From NCBI GenBank assembly GCA_902785755.1, contig CACZZO010000017.1:24803-88802 (forward strand): 64,000 bases of DNA, read 5' to 3'. Position 1 is the first letter of the stretch, and every line of letters starts with the position of its first letter. Positions 17,561 to 26,353 of this stretch are shown here, in pieces. Source of the DNA: an uncultured Bacteroidia bacterium (GTDB lineage Bacteria > Bacteroidota > Bacteroidia > Bacteroidales > F082). The notes below the pieces were generated by a model, which did no database searches, had not been told where the DNA came from, and saw only the letters and a program-made list of their open reading frames with translations. The position numbers were made by a program, and so were the translations under genes.

Positions 17561-18922
17561 ATGAAAAAGATTTACATTCTATTGCTTTTTGCGGCACTCT
17601 CATTCCAAAGTGGCGTGGCACAAAACGCCCAAACCACCGTTTTCGGCAATCTCAGCGTGGAGAACGTGAACATAAGCATCGTGAACACGCCTTACGGCAC
17701 CAGCACCGATGCCAAAGGGCATTACGAACTGCCCATTTTCGACCGCTCGGAGGCCGTCAATCTGTATTATTCCTGTATCGGCTATCAAGACACGGTGGTG
17801 AGCCTCACGCCGAAGCAGTTGCAGCACGACTCGCTCAATATCAGCTTCAAAATGAGGAAGATGAGTTATAACCTTCAGGAAGTGGGCGTTTCGGCCTATC
17901 AGGATTTCTATAGGACAAAAACCAACCGCAACATCGCCGACATCGCATTTTTGGATGGGAAAATCTACCTCTTGGAAAACAAGCCCAAAAACTCCTCAAT
18001 GGTCGTCCTCGACACCGAAGGCATTGAACAAGCCCACAAAGACTTCGACCAACTGTATGAAAAACTCCACATTGACGCTTTCAACGACATCATCCTCGTC
18101 GGGCAAGACAGTTGCCTTCAGGTGTATCTTAATGAAAAACAAGGCATTTCGCCCGTTTCCACCTTTTCACGGGAGGAATATCGCAACAAACTCCTCAAAA
18201 TCGTGTGCGAATACAACGGTGCATACATCGTAAAGACCATTATAAATGACAAAGGACTTTATTGGCTCAAATACAACCACGGCAAAAGCCAAGACTTCTA
18301 TTATGTGATGAAGGGTGTTTCGGATGCGAAGCCACAATTTCTGTGCAGTTTCATTGACACCCTTGGCTACCGTGCCTGCCAATCTCAATGGTTGAAAATC
18401 CAAAACGAATATCATTTGGCAGTGATGGAAGGAAACGGCATCGACCTCATCAACGAAGAGATTTGGGACGGCAATATGGTGCGCTTGGCCGAAAACTCCT
18501 CACTGCTCGGCAAAATACAATGGTATTGCTCCATTATGGCCAAAAAGGAATACCAGATTGTTCCCTTGAAAGTCAATGGTTTGCTTCAGTTTGCCGACCT
18601 CGATAACCGCGAAATCGTGGAAATCGGTCCCGACTTCAAGATTGCGAAACGTCAGCCTCTGAAAATCACTTCAGGAGAGCAATTTTTCCAAAACGAATTC
18701 CTCATTGACAAAGCCACGGGCAAAACCTACGGCGTGTTTGTCGATAACGGGATAAACTACATCGGCCTCTACGACCCGAAAACGGGCAACATCGGCATGG
18801 GACAGAGGGCCAGCAAGAAGATTTACCCGCATGTATTTAAGGTGTACGATGGTTACGCCTACAGCGTGTTTTTCGATTCGGGGAGCAATCGCGGGGTGCT
18901 TAGTCGGGTGAGGATGGAGTAG
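17561..18922 (+). CDS. Secreted protein, paralogue of the preceding gene
   Basis: This protein of about 453 residues has a signal peptide (MKKIYILLLFAALSFQSGVAQ), which sets the start at 17561 although the frame opens at 17507. The N-terminal domain (TVFGNLSVENVNISIVNTPYG, then STDAKGHYELPIFD and SFKMRKMSYNLQEVGVSA) is again carboxypeptidase-regulatory-like. A beta-propeller-like region follows (IAFLDGKIYLLENKPKNSSMV, GNIGMGQRASK). Layout and C-terminal ends match the gene at 16040, so the pair arose by duplication and then diverged strongly. The upstream gap of 255 bases contains no clear promoter. Function unknown. Confidence 0.65.
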   Translation: MKKIYILLLFAALSFQSGVAQNAQTTVFGNLSVENVNISIVNTPYGTSTDAKGHYELPIFDRSEAVNLYYSCIGYQDTVVSLTPKQLQHDSLNISFKMRKMSYNLQEVGVSAYQDFYRTKTNRNIADIAFLDGKIYLLENKPKNSSMVVLDTEGIEQAHKDFDQLYEKLHIDAFNDIILVGQDSCLQVYLNEKQGISPVSTFSREEYRNKLLKIVCEYNGAYIVKTIINDKGLYWLKYNHGKSQDFYYVMKGVSDAKPQFLCSFIDTLGYRACQSQWLKIQNEYHLAVMEGNGIDLINEEIWDGNMVRLAENSSLLGKIQWYCSIMAKKEYQIVPLKVNGLLQFADLDNREIVEIGPDFKIAKRQPLKITSGEQFFQNEFLIDKATGKTYGVFVDNGINYIGLYDPKTGNIGMGQRASKKIYPHVFKVYDGYAYSVFFDSGSNRGVLSRVRME

Positions 18923-19252
18923 TGTTTTCTTGCAGAAAGTGTTTTTACTCACATTTTGACGAAATCCAAGGAAAAAACAATTTCAAGTTCACCCTTTTTC
19001 TTCATTTCCAATAACTGTTCTGCTTATGATTTTCCCTTAAAATCTGAAGTTGCACTTTGGTTTTCTATCAAAAATGAGTGTGAAATAAACCCCAGTTTTT
19101 GGGCTTTCAAGATTTTTTTTGCAATCATTTTCCCATTTTTTCAAAACCAATCCAAAAAACTCCTATTTTAGCCGATTGTTTTTGAAGCGCGGATTGCAAA
19201 TCCGACAGAACAACAATTAAACAATTCAACGATCAACAATTCAACAACGAAT
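18923..19252. other. Intergenic stretch upstream of gatE
   Basis: This is 330 bases of AT-rich DNA. A 71-codon frame at 18956-19171 is low-complexity with no recognisable domain and is not called. No strong promoter was found. The last 50 bases (repeats of CAATTCAAC type) resemble the leader of adk. Confidence 0.5.
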
Positions 19253-21199
19253 ATGAGCACCAACTTCGACCCACGCGCCAACTACGAGCTGACCAAGCAA
19301 CAGGCCGGCTACGTCGAGCGCAAGAAAGCCACACAAGAAGACTATGACCGCATAGGCTTCATGTCGGGACTGGAAGTGCACCAACAGATTAAAACGAAAG
19401 AAAAACTGTTTTGCCACTGTCCCGCCGGACAATTCAACAAGTTTGACGACTACGATGCCGAACTCATCCGCCACATGCGCCCAACCCTTTCGGAATTAGG
19501 CGAATACGACGGCACGGCCTTGATGGAGTTCAAGACGAAAAAGGAAATCGTCTATCGCATCAAGAACGGCACCGCCTGCACCTACGACGTGGACGACACC
19601 CCGCCGTTCCCCATCAACCGCGAGGCCTTGCACAACGCCATCATCATCGCCCTGCGCTCCAACCTGAACATCGTGGGCGAAGTACACATCACCCGCAAAC
19701 AATACCTTGACGGCTCCATCCCGACGGGCTTCCAGCGCACCGCCATCATCGGCGTGGAAGGCCTGCTGAAACTCCCAAAGAAAGACATTCGACTTATACA
19801 ATTGAGCATTGAGGAAGATGCTTGCCGCGAGATTAGCGACATCGGCCACCGCCGTATTTATCAGACCGACCGCCTCGGTGTGCCGTTGATCGAGACCGTC
19901 ACCTATCCCGACTGCAAAAATCCTGACGAACTGAAGGAAACTTGCGAATACATCCGTTTCCTTGGTCGCTCGACGGGTTTGGTTCGCACGGGCATGGGCG
20001 CAGGCCGCCAAGATGTGAACGTGAGCTGCACGGGTGGCACCCGCATTGAATTGAAAGGTGTGCAACACGCCAAATGGATTCCCGAACTCTCTCATAACGA
20101 GTGCTTCCGCCAGTGGTCGTTGGTTCAGTTGCAAGAAAGGCTGAATCGTGAAATCGGCAAGGAAGGCTGGAAAGTGGAAGTGGCCGATGTTTCGTTCCCG
20201 ACCGACTATCTGCCCATCTTGGACAACAAGGCCAAGGGCGGCGCGATGAAACTCGTCAAGTTGCCGAAGTTCCGTGGTGTTTTGTCGCATTTCACCCAAC
20301 CCGGCAAGATGTTTGCCGACGAAATCGCCGACCGCCTGAAGGTCATCGCCTGCCTCGAGCGTCCCAACATGCTCCACGACGAGATGTTTGAACCCGTTTT
20401 GAGCCATTCGCAGTGGCACAAATTAGCCAAGCGCATCCATGCCACCGACGAAGACGCCCTCATCCTCGTTTGGGGACCGCAAAACGACATGCCCACTGCC
20501 ATCGAGACCATCGAAGAGCGTTGCCTCATGGCCTTTGATGGCGTTCCGAAAGAGACCCGCAAGGCCGTCTGCAACGGCATCACCATCTTTGAGCGCGTGT
20601 TGCCCGGTGCCGACCGTATGTATCCCGACACCGACTCGGCGCCCATTCCGCTCGACCCGGCCTTCATCAAGGCTTTGCGCGCCGAACTGCCCACCGAAAT
20701 CATCGAGCGTTACTACAAACTCAAGGAGTGGAACGTGCCGGAAGACTGCTTCCGTTACATCTTCGCAAAGAACTGGTTCCCCGTGATGGCCGAAGTCGTC
20801 GAAAAACTCGGCGTGGAGGGTCGCACCGTGGGTCGTTTTGTCGGCATGAGGCTGAAGCATTTGTTGGGCAAAAACCCCGCTTCGAAGTTCAACGACAACA
20901 CCTTATATAATATGTTCGCCTTCCTGAAGGAGCAAGGTTTGGACAGCCGCTTGGCTTGGAACATGGCTCCTTCGTTGGTGGACGACGCCTCGCTGCCGAT
21001 GGAGCAAGTGTTGGAAAAGATTGGTTTCAAGCGTTTTGCGAAAGACGACCTTTTGACCAAACTCGACAATCTCTGCGCAGGTTTCGCGCCGAAGAAGAAA
21101 TCCTGCACCGACCTTGACCGCCAGAACTGGATCATGGGTCAGATGAAGGAAGCGACGGGCAACATCGAAATGAAAGAATTGGCTAACAACATCAAATAG
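19253..21199 (+). CDS. gatE: Glutamyl-tRNA(Gln) amidotransferase subunit E, archaeal type
   Basis: GatE activates Glu-tRNA(Gln) by phosphorylation and, with GatD, converts it to Gln-tRNA(Gln). The 648 residues show the GatB/GatE kinase opening GLEVHQQIKTKEKLFCHCP, then YDVDDTPPFPIN and LIETVTYPDCKNPDE. TGLVRTGMGAGRQDVNVS and RIELKGVQ follow. The segment after about residue 290 (GVLSHFTQPGKMFADEI to ERVLPGADRMYPDTDSAPIP) is the AspRS-like insertion found in GatE and absent from bacterial GatB. A YqeY-like helical tail ends the protein. GatE is regarded as an archaeal protein, so finding it here is unusual. Its partner gatD lies 1.5 kb downstream. Reading this as GatB is ruled out by the insertion and by the neighbouring GatD. 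Confidence 0.93.
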   Translation: MSTNFDPRANYELTKQQAGYVERKKATQEDYDRIGFMSGLEVHQQIKTKEKLFCHCPAGQFNKFDDYDAELIRHMRPTLSELGEYDGTALMEFKTKKEIVYRIKNGTACTYDVDDTPPFPINREALHNAIIIALRSNLNIVGEVHITRKQYLDGSIPTGFQRTAIIGVEGLLKLPKKDIRLIQLSIEEDACREISDIGHRRIYQTDRLGVPLIETVTYPDCKNPDELKETCEYIRFLGRSTGLVRTGMGAGRQDVNVSCTGGTRIELKGVQHAKWIPELSHNECFRQWSLVQLQERLNREIGKEGWKVEVADVSFPTDYLPILDNKAKGGAMKLVKLPKFRGVLSHFTQPGKMFADEIADRLKVIACLERPNMLHDEMFEPVLSHSQWHKLAKRIHATDEDALILVWGPQNDMPTAIETIEERCLMAFDGVPKETRKAVCNGITIFERVLPGADRMYPDTDSAPIPLDPAFIKALRAELPTEIIERYYKLKEWNVPEDCFRYIFAKNWFPVMAEVVEKLGVEGRTVGRFVGMRLKHLLGKNPASKFNDNTLYNMFAFLKEQGLDSRLAWNMAPSLVDDASLPMEQVLEKIGFKRFAKDDLLTKLDNLCAGFAPKKKSCTDLDRQNWIMGQMKEATGNIEMKELANNIK

Positions 21200-21312
21200 C
21201 GTTTTTCTAATTCGAATTATTAGAATCGCCGCATAGGGCTTTTTGGTCTTGTGCGGCGGTTTTCATTATAATACTTTCCTTTAAAGACATAGGCAAAAAA
21301 GAGTCACTTTTC

Positions 21313-21343
21313 TTGCTTTCTTTGAAAAACATGATTATTTTTG
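21313..21343 (+). promoter_or_regulatory. Bacteroidota promoter (TTG-N20-TATTTTTG)
   Basis: A TTG at 21313-21315 and TATTTTTG at 21336-21343, 20 bases apart, lie just upstream of the T9SS gene. This gene therefore has its own promoter and is not simply co-transcribed with gatE. Confidence 0.6.
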
Positions 21344-21366
21344 CCGCGAAAACAAAAAAATATCCT

Positions 21367-22545
21367 ATGAAAAAAGTACTACTCCTTTTGGGAATGCTTT
21401 CCTTATCGTTTGTTGGCTTTGCACAATACAAACCTGAATCAATAAGAGTCCACAGAATGCAGACAGAACGCGCCCTTTCCTTATTACCGTCGGAAAAAAG
21501 TTCTGGTAATAAACAAAGTCTATTCCCCGTTTCAGAGTTAAATATACAAGTCGGCGAAAATGATTCGGTTTTGTTGTCATGGAATGTGCCCGTGGGCATA
21601 ACTGAGGCCAGATTATCGTGGAGCAACGAGGACATTGATGATGTGCTTTTTTCTCCTGGCGGAGTGGTTGAACAAGTTGGGGCAAATCGTTTTGAACCAT
21701 CTGATTTGGAGCCTTTTGTTGGATGGACTATTAAAGACATTTCTTTCGTGCCTTGGACACCCTCAAATCAAACAACGCATTATGGGATTAAAATATATAC
21801 GGGCAATATGGACGATCTCGTCTTGATATATGACCAGCCCACTTATGAATATGTTACTGAACAATGGAATACATATAGCGTTGAAGATAGTATTGTTATC
21901 AATGAGGGAACCGAATATTGGATTGGTGGTTACGCCATTACATCCTCCCTGATATTGGGTGTGAATAATGGGAATGTGGTGCCATGGAAAAGCGATTTAT
22001 GGAGAACAAACGATATGAGTTGGTTTAGCTTGTCTGAACTTGGACTATGGAACAATGTCTGCGTTTCCGCTACTTTGGCCAGTCCTAAAGTAAGCGAGGC
22101 GAAATCAGGGAACCGTAGCGGCGAGATTCTAACCGGTTATCGCGTCTATCGCGACGATGAACTGATTGCTGAGATTCCTCGTACTTTCCAAACCTATTAC
22201 ACCGATACAGAGTTCTCGAAAGGCATCGACGTTGAATATTGTGTCACAGCAGTTTACGGCGAGGAAGAATCGGAACCTGTTTGCGCCACGGCCACCATAA
22301 CGGGTGTCGTAGAAGAACATGAAAACGACGGTGTCACCGTATTGCCTAACCCAACAAACGGCATTGTTCACATCGGAGGCACAACCACCGCTGAAGTCAG
22401 GGTTTACAACGCCATAGGCCAGTTGCTTAAAACCGTCCGAAACGCCAACGAAATCAACCTGAAAGGCCTGGCGCAAGGCGTGTATATGCTGCACATTACG
22501 GACGAGAATGGGGCTGTCGCCACAAGGAAACTCGTGCTGGAGTAA
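21367..22545 (+). CDS. Secreted protein with T9SS type A sorting domain
   Basis: This protein of about 392 residues has a signal peptide (MKKVLLLLGMLSLSFVGFAQ), which sets the start at 21367. The C terminus (VTVLPNPTNGIVHI through VRVYNAIGQLLKTV to YMLHITDENG) is a T9SS type A sorting domain. Between them lie a jelly-roll-like region (SWSNEDIDDVLFSPGGV, IGGYAITSSLILGVNNGN) and a fibronectin-III-like segment (GYRVYRDDELIAEIPRTFQTYYTDT, then VEYCVTAVYGEEES). This layout is common in Bacteroidota surface proteins and secreted peptidases, but no catalytic motif is visible. It sits between gatE and gatD with its own promoter and terminator, and no functional link to them is evident. Confidence 0.8.
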   Translation: MKKVLLLLGMLSLSFVGFAQYKPESIRVHRMQTERALSLLPSEKSSGNKQSLFPVSELNIQVGENDSVLLSWNVPVGITEARLSWSNEDIDDVLFSPGGVVEQVGANRFEPSDLEPFVGWTIKDISFVPWTPSNQTTHYGIKIYTGNMDDLVLIYDQPTYEYVTEQWNTYSVEDSIVINEGTEYWIGGYAITSSLILGVNNGNVVPWKSDLWRTNDMSWFSLSELGLWNNVCVSATLASPKVSEAKSGNRSGEILTGYRVYRDDELIAEIPRTFQTYYTDTEFSKGIDVEYCVTAVYGEEESEPVCATATITGVVEEHENDGVTVLPNPTNGIVHIGGTTTAEVRVYNAIGQLLKTVRNANEINLKGLAQGVYMLHITDENGAVATRKLVLE

Positions 22546-22570
22546 GTTAGAAGATGAGATTTGCGCAAAG

Positions 22571-22614
22571 GAAATGCCTCTCACCATGCCATCAGTACCA
22601 GTGAGAGGCGTTTC
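22571..22614 (+). terminator. Terminator hairpin after the T9SS gene
   Basis: GAAATGCCTCTCAC (22571-22584) pairs with GTGAGAGGCGTTTC (22601-22614) and is followed by a short T-rich run. Confidence 0.75.
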
Positions 22615-22646
22615 TTTATCGGATTGGTCGAAAAAATTGCGCATCA

Positions 22647-22679
22647 TTGTGATTTCAATCGGAAATAACCCTATATTTG
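22647..22679 (+). promoter_or_regulatory. Probable promoter of gatD (TTG, TATATTTG)
   Basis: TATATTTG at 22672-22679 matches the -7 element. A TTG at 22647-22649 is 22 bases upstream, slightly long. It lies after the terminator, so gatD has its own transcript. Confidence 0.5.
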
Positions 22680-22720
22680 CACCTCATTTAAAATGAAATC
22701 ACTTAATTAAACCGCAAACT

Positions 22721-24109
22721 ATGGCTGAAGATTTTTTCCAAGGATATTGGGGCGCCGCGCTTGAGGTGCTCAAACAATACAACTGCCGCGTGTGGAGTCA
22801 GGCCGAGTGCCAGACCACGGGCGGACTTTTCAAAGGCACGATCCTGCCTCGCGCCGCCTTCCAAGACGACCAACACATCGTGATGAAGGTGAACACGGGC
22901 TACAACATCGGTGTCGATATCAGCACCATCACCAGCATGGTCGAGACCGACTACAAGAAAGCCAACTACCACATCCCGGAGAAGGAATTTCCTTACACCG
23001 AAGGCCTTCCGCATGTGAAGCTTTTAGGCACGGGTGGCACCATCGCCTCTCGTTTGGACTACCGCACGGGTGCCGTGATTCCCGCTTTCTCGCCGGGTGA
23101 GTTGTATGGCGCCGTGCCGGAGCTGGCCGACATCTGCAACTTAGACACCGAGAAGGTGTTTGCCGTGTTCTCCGAGAACATGTCGCCCAAGGAGTATGTG
23201 GCCTTGGCCAAGAAAATCGGTGAAGAAATCCAGAACGGCATCGACGGCATCGTCATCGGCCACGGCACCGATACTTTGTCGCACACCGCCGCCGCTTTGA
23301 CCTTCATGTGCCAGAACTTGCCTGTGCCAATTGTCTTGGTCGGCTCGCAGCGTTCTTCCGACCGTCCTTCTTCGGATGCCGCCTTGAACCTGATGCATGC
23401 CATGACTGCTGCCGGTCACGGCGACATTGCTGAGGTGATGGTCTGCATGTTTGGTCCCACTTCGGATGAGTATGGCTTCTTGCACCGTGGCACAAGAGTC
23501 CGCAAGATGCACTCCTCATACCGTAGCACCTTCCGCACCATCGGCGACACGCCCGTCGCTACCGTTGACCGCAAACGTGGTGTGGTACCGATCAAGGAAG
23601 TTTATAACCACCGCCGCAACGACCGCGACGTGAAGATCATCCCGACCTTCGACGACCGCGTGGCCATCCTCTATTACTATCCCGGCATGAAGCCCGATGT
23701 GCTTGATGCTCTGGTAGATAACGGCTACAAGGGCATCGTTTGGGACGGCACAGGCTTGGGTCACGTCAACCGTGGCATGTTCGACGCCATCCAACGCGCC
23801 ACCGACAAGGGCGTACATCAATACATGACCGTGCAGACCATCTGGGGCTACGCCCACATGTTCGTCTATGACACCGGCCGCGACCTGATGAATCGTGGCA
23901 TCATTCCCGCGCAGAACATGCTCGCCGAGACCGCCTACATCAAGCTCGGATGGGCCTTGGGCCAGACGCACGACAGGGAAGAGGTGAAGAACATCATGCT
24001 CACCCCCGTGAACAGCGAAATCACCCCAAGAGAGCCTTATAACGGCTACTTGGTCTACCAAGGCGGTGTGCCTGAGGTGGAGGAGTTTGTGCGCAAAGTG
24101 CATAAATAA
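22721..24109 (+). CDS. gatD: Glutamyl-tRNA(Gln) amidotransferase subunit D, archaeal type
   Basis: GatD is the asparaginase-like subunit that releases ammonia from Asn/Gln and channels it to GatE. The 462 residues begin with the GatD-specific N-terminal beta domain (about residues 20-75, with GGLFKGTILPR) that ordinary L-asparaginases lack. The asparaginase core follows, with LGTGGTIAS (T107), GHGTDTLSHTAAAL (T183, D184) and RVRKMHSS (K262), giving the full amidohydrolase Thr/Thr-Asp/Lys set. VGSQRSSDRPSSDA is typical of GatD. There is no signal peptide. It is about 1.5 kb downstream of gatE, which together with the N-terminal domain rules out a plain asparaginase. Confidence 0.93.
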   Translation: MAEDFFQGYWGAALEVLKQYNCRVWSQAECQTTGGLFKGTILPRAAFQDDQHIVMKVNTGYNIGVDISTITSMVETDYKKANYHIPEKEFPYTEGLPHVKLLGTGGTIASRLDYRTGAVIPAFSPGELYGAVPELADICNLDTEKVFAVFSENMSPKEYVALAKKIGEEIQNGIDGIVIGHGTDTLSHTAAALTFMCQNLPVPIVLVGSQRSSDRPSSDAALNLMHAMTAAGHGDIAEVMVCMFGPTSDEYGFLHRGTRVRKMHSSYRSTFRTIGDTPVATVDRKRGVVPIKEVYNHRRNDRDVKIIPTFDDRVAILYYYPGMKPDVLDALVDNGYKGIVWDGTGLGHVNRGMFDAIQRATDKGVHQYMTVQTIWGYAHMFVYDTGRDLMNRGIIPAQNMLAETAYIKLGWALGQTHDREEVKNIMLTPVNSEITPREPYNGYLVYQGGVPEVEEFVRKVHK

Positions 24110-24130
24110 ACCCATCCAATGGCAGAAATT

Positions 24131-24160
24131 AAGGAGGCAAGAATTTGCCTCCTTTTTTTT
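24131..24160 (+). terminator. Terminator of gatD
   Basis: AAGGAGGCAA and TTGCCTCCTT form a stem, followed by a run of T. Confidence 0.85.
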
Positions 24161-24161
24161 G

Positions 24162-24192
24162 TTGTGAACCTCAATTAATTGTCATACCTTTG
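24162..24192 (+). promoter_or_regulatory. Promoter of the methylmalonyl-CoA decarboxylase operon
   Basis: TTG at 24162-24164 and TACCTTTG at 24185-24192, 20 bases apart, fit the Bacteroidota consensus well. The leader to the epimerase start is about 50 bases. Confidence 0.7.
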
Positions 24193-24243
24193 CACCGATT
24201 TAATAAATACGTATTTTTAACAATCAATTTATTCGAATAAGTT

Positions 24244-24660
24244 ATGCAACCATCTCACATTGAGCACATTGGAATCGCCGTCACGAGCTTGGACGAGTCC
24301 ATTCCTTTCTTTGAAAAGCTGCTTGGCACCAAGTGCTACGCCATTGAAGAAGTAGCCGACCAGAAAGTGAAAACCGCTTTCTTGCGCTGCGGCCAGACCA
24401 AAATCGAACTTTTGGAGCCTACCAGCCCCGAAAGCACCATCGCCGCTTTCATCGAGAAGAACAACGGCAAGGGCGGTATGCACCACATCGCTTTCGCCGT
24501 AGAGAACCTTGAAGGCCACCTCGAAGAGGCCAAGGAAGCCGGCATCCGCCTCATCGACCAAGCCCCGCGCAAGGGCGCCGAAGGATTGAGCATTGCTTTC
24601 CTGCATCCCAAATCGACTTGCGGCGTTTTAACGGAACTTTGCGAGGATAAGAATAAGTAA
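24244..24660 (+). CDS. mce: Methylmalonyl-CoA epimerase
   Basis: Mce interconverts the (R) and (S) forms of methylmalonyl-CoA in the succinate-propionate route. The 138-residue glyoxalase-fold protein has the opening HIEHIGIAVTSLDESIPFFEKLLG, a metal His in GGMHHIAFAVEN, and the closing FLHPKSTCGVLTELCE, where the Glu is a metal ligand. It is the first gene of the operon with the Na+-pumping decarboxylase subunits, which supports the role. A palindromic repeat separates it from the next gene. Confidence 0.94.
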   Translation: MQPSHIEHIGIAVTSLDESIPFFEKLLGTKCYAIEEVADQKVKTAFLRCGQTKIELLEPTSPESTIAAFIEKNNGKGGMHHIAFAVENLEGHLEEAKEAGIRLIDQAPRKGAEGLSIAFLHPKSTCGVLTELCEDKNK

Positions 24661-24670
24661 AGACTTTAGG

Positions 24671-24743
24671 TCGGCCCTTCGACAAGCTCAGGGACCTTTG
24701 CTCGACGAGAAATTAAAGTGCCTGAGCCTGTCGAAAGCACCGA
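24671..24743. repeat. Palindromic repeat (family B) inside the operon
   Basis: The left arm 24671-24694 (CTTCGACAAGCTCAGG core) and right arm 24719-24743 (CCTGAGCCTGTCGAAAG core) are reverse complements with a few mismatches. It lies between mce and mmdA. A half-element of similar sequence (TTTGAGCCTGTTGAAAGG) follows hydG near 50831. Confidence 0.75.
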
Positions 24744-24775
24744 GTTAAAAGAATAATAATCAACACAATATAACC

Positions 24776-26335
24776 ATGTTAATCGAACAGAAAATACAAG
24801 AATTGTTGGAGAAGCGCAACGAGGCTCGTCTTGGTGGCGGACAAAAGCGCATCGACTCCCAACATGCGAAGGGCAAGATGACGGCCCGCGAGCGCATCGC
24901 CATCCTGCTCGACGAAGGCAGCTTCGAAGAGACTGACATGTTCGTGACCCATCGCACCGTCGATTTCGGTCTCGACAAGCAACAGTTCCTCGGCGACGGC
25001 GTCGTCACCGGTCACGGCACCATCGACGGCCGCGTCGTTTACGTTTATGCTCAAGACTTCACCGTGTTTGGCGGTGCCTTGAGTGAGACGATGTCCCTCA
25101 AGATCTGCAAGGTGATGGACCAAGCCATGAAGGTTGGCGCGCCCGTCATCGGCATCTGCGACTCGGGCGGTGCCCGTATCCAAGAGGGTTCACGTTCCCT
25201 CGCCGGCTACGCTGAAATCTTCCAGCGCAACATCAACGCTTCGGGTGTCATCCCGCAGATTTCGGCCATCTTCGGTCCCTGCGCCGGCGGTGCCGTGTAT
25301 TCTCCCGCCCTTACCGACTTCATCATCATGACCAATGCAGGCAGCTATATGTTCCTCACTGGCCCGAAAGTGGTGAAGACCGTTATCGGTGAAGACGTTT
25401 CGACCGACGACCTCGGTGGTGCCCGCATCCACAGCCAGAAGTCGGGCGTGGCCCACTTCGCTGCCGAAAGCGAGGAGGAAGGTCTTGCCATCATCCGTAG
25501 ACTCATCTCCTTCATCCCGCAGAACAACATGGAGAACGCTCCGTTAGTGGAATGCAACGACCCCATCGACCGCTTGGAGGATTCGCTCAACCAAATCATT
25601 CCCGACAACCCGAACAAGCCCTATAATGTCGGCGACATCATCAATGCCATTGTGGATAACGGCGACTTCCTCGAGATCCACAAGAACTACGCCAAGAACA
25701 TCATCGTCGGCTTTGCCCGCTTCGATGGCATGTCGGTCGGTATCGTGGCTAACAACCCAGCCTTCTTCGCTGGCGTGTTGGACTGCGACGCTTCGCGTAA
25801 GGGCGCCCGTTTTGTCCGCTTCTGCGACGCCTTCAACATCCCGATCGTGACCTTGGTCGATGTGCCTGGTTTCTTGCCTGGCACGGGTCAAGAGTACAAC
25901 GGTATCATCGTCCACGGCGCCAAGTTGCTCTACGCATACGGCGAATCCACCGTGCCAAAAGTGACCGTTACGCTGCGTAAGTCCTACGGAGGTTCCCACC
26001 TCGTGATGGGTTGCAAGCAGTTGCGCAACGACGTCAACTATGCTTGGCCGACCGCCGAGATCGCCGTGATGGGTGCCAGCGGTGCCGTTGAGGTGCTTGA
26101 TGGCAAGAAGATTTCCGAAATCGAGAATCCCGAAGAACGCGCCGAGTTCGTTGCCAAGAAGGTGGACGAATACACCAAGAAGTTCGCCAACCCCTACGAG
26201 GCTGCCAAGTTTGGCTACATCGACGATGTGATCGAGCCGCGCAACACCCGTTTCCGTGTCATCCGTGCCCTACGTACGCTTGAGACGAAGCGCCTCGCCA
26301 ACCCCGAGAAGAAACATTCGAATATCCCGCTGTAA
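24776..26335 (+). CDS. mmdA: Methylmalonyl-CoA decarboxylase, carboxyltransferase (alpha) subunit
   Basis: This 519-residue carboxyltransferase of the acyl-CoA carboxylase family moves the carboxyl group between methylmalonyl-CoA and biotin. Family landmarks are [21 protein letters not shown] at the start, [17 protein letters not shown], the oxyanion-forming [11 protein letters not shown] and [16 protein letters not shown] in the first half, and [23 protein letters not shown] and [12 protein letters not shown] in the second. The neighbouring OadG-, biotin-carrier- and OadB-like genes show that it works as part of a Na+-pumping decarboxylase rather than as an ATP-dependent propionyl-CoA carboxylase. 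The reaction direction is inferred from that context. Confidence 0.93.
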   Translation: MLIEQKIQELLEKRNEARLGGGQKRIDSQHAKGKMTARERIAILLDEGSFEETDMFVTHRTVDFGLDKQQFLGDGVVTGHGTIDGRVVYVYAQDFTVFGGALSETMSLKICKVMDQAMKVGAPVIGICDSGGARIQEGSRSLAGYAEIFQRNINASGVIPQISAIFGPCAGGAVYSPALTDFIIMTNAGSYMFLTGPKVVKTVIGEDVSTDDLGGARIHSQKSGVAHFAAESEEEGLAIIRRLISFIPQNNMENAPLVECNDPIDRLEDSLNQIIPDNPNKPYNVGDIINAIVDNGDFLEIHKNYAKNIIVGFARFDGMSVGIVANNPAFFAGVLDCDASRKGARFVRFCDAFNIPIVTLVDVPGFLPGTGQEYNGIIVHGAKLLYAYGESTVPKVTVTLRKSYGGSHLVMGCKQLRNDVNYAWPTAEIAVMGASGAVEVLDGKKISEIENPEERAEFVAKKVDEYTKKFANPYEAAKFGYIDDVIEPRNTRFRVIRALRTLETKRLANPEKKHSNIPL

Positions 26336-26353
26336 CCGTAAATCCTTGAAACG

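Noticed and set aside
18956..19171. 71-codon frame upstream of gatE
   Set aside because: The DNA is AT-rich, the protein has low complexity, and there is no promoter or recognisable domain.
22721..24109. Plain type I L-asparaginase
   Set aside because: The N-terminal GatD-type domain, the VGSQRSSDRPSSDA segment and the nearby gatE argue for the amidotransferase subunit.
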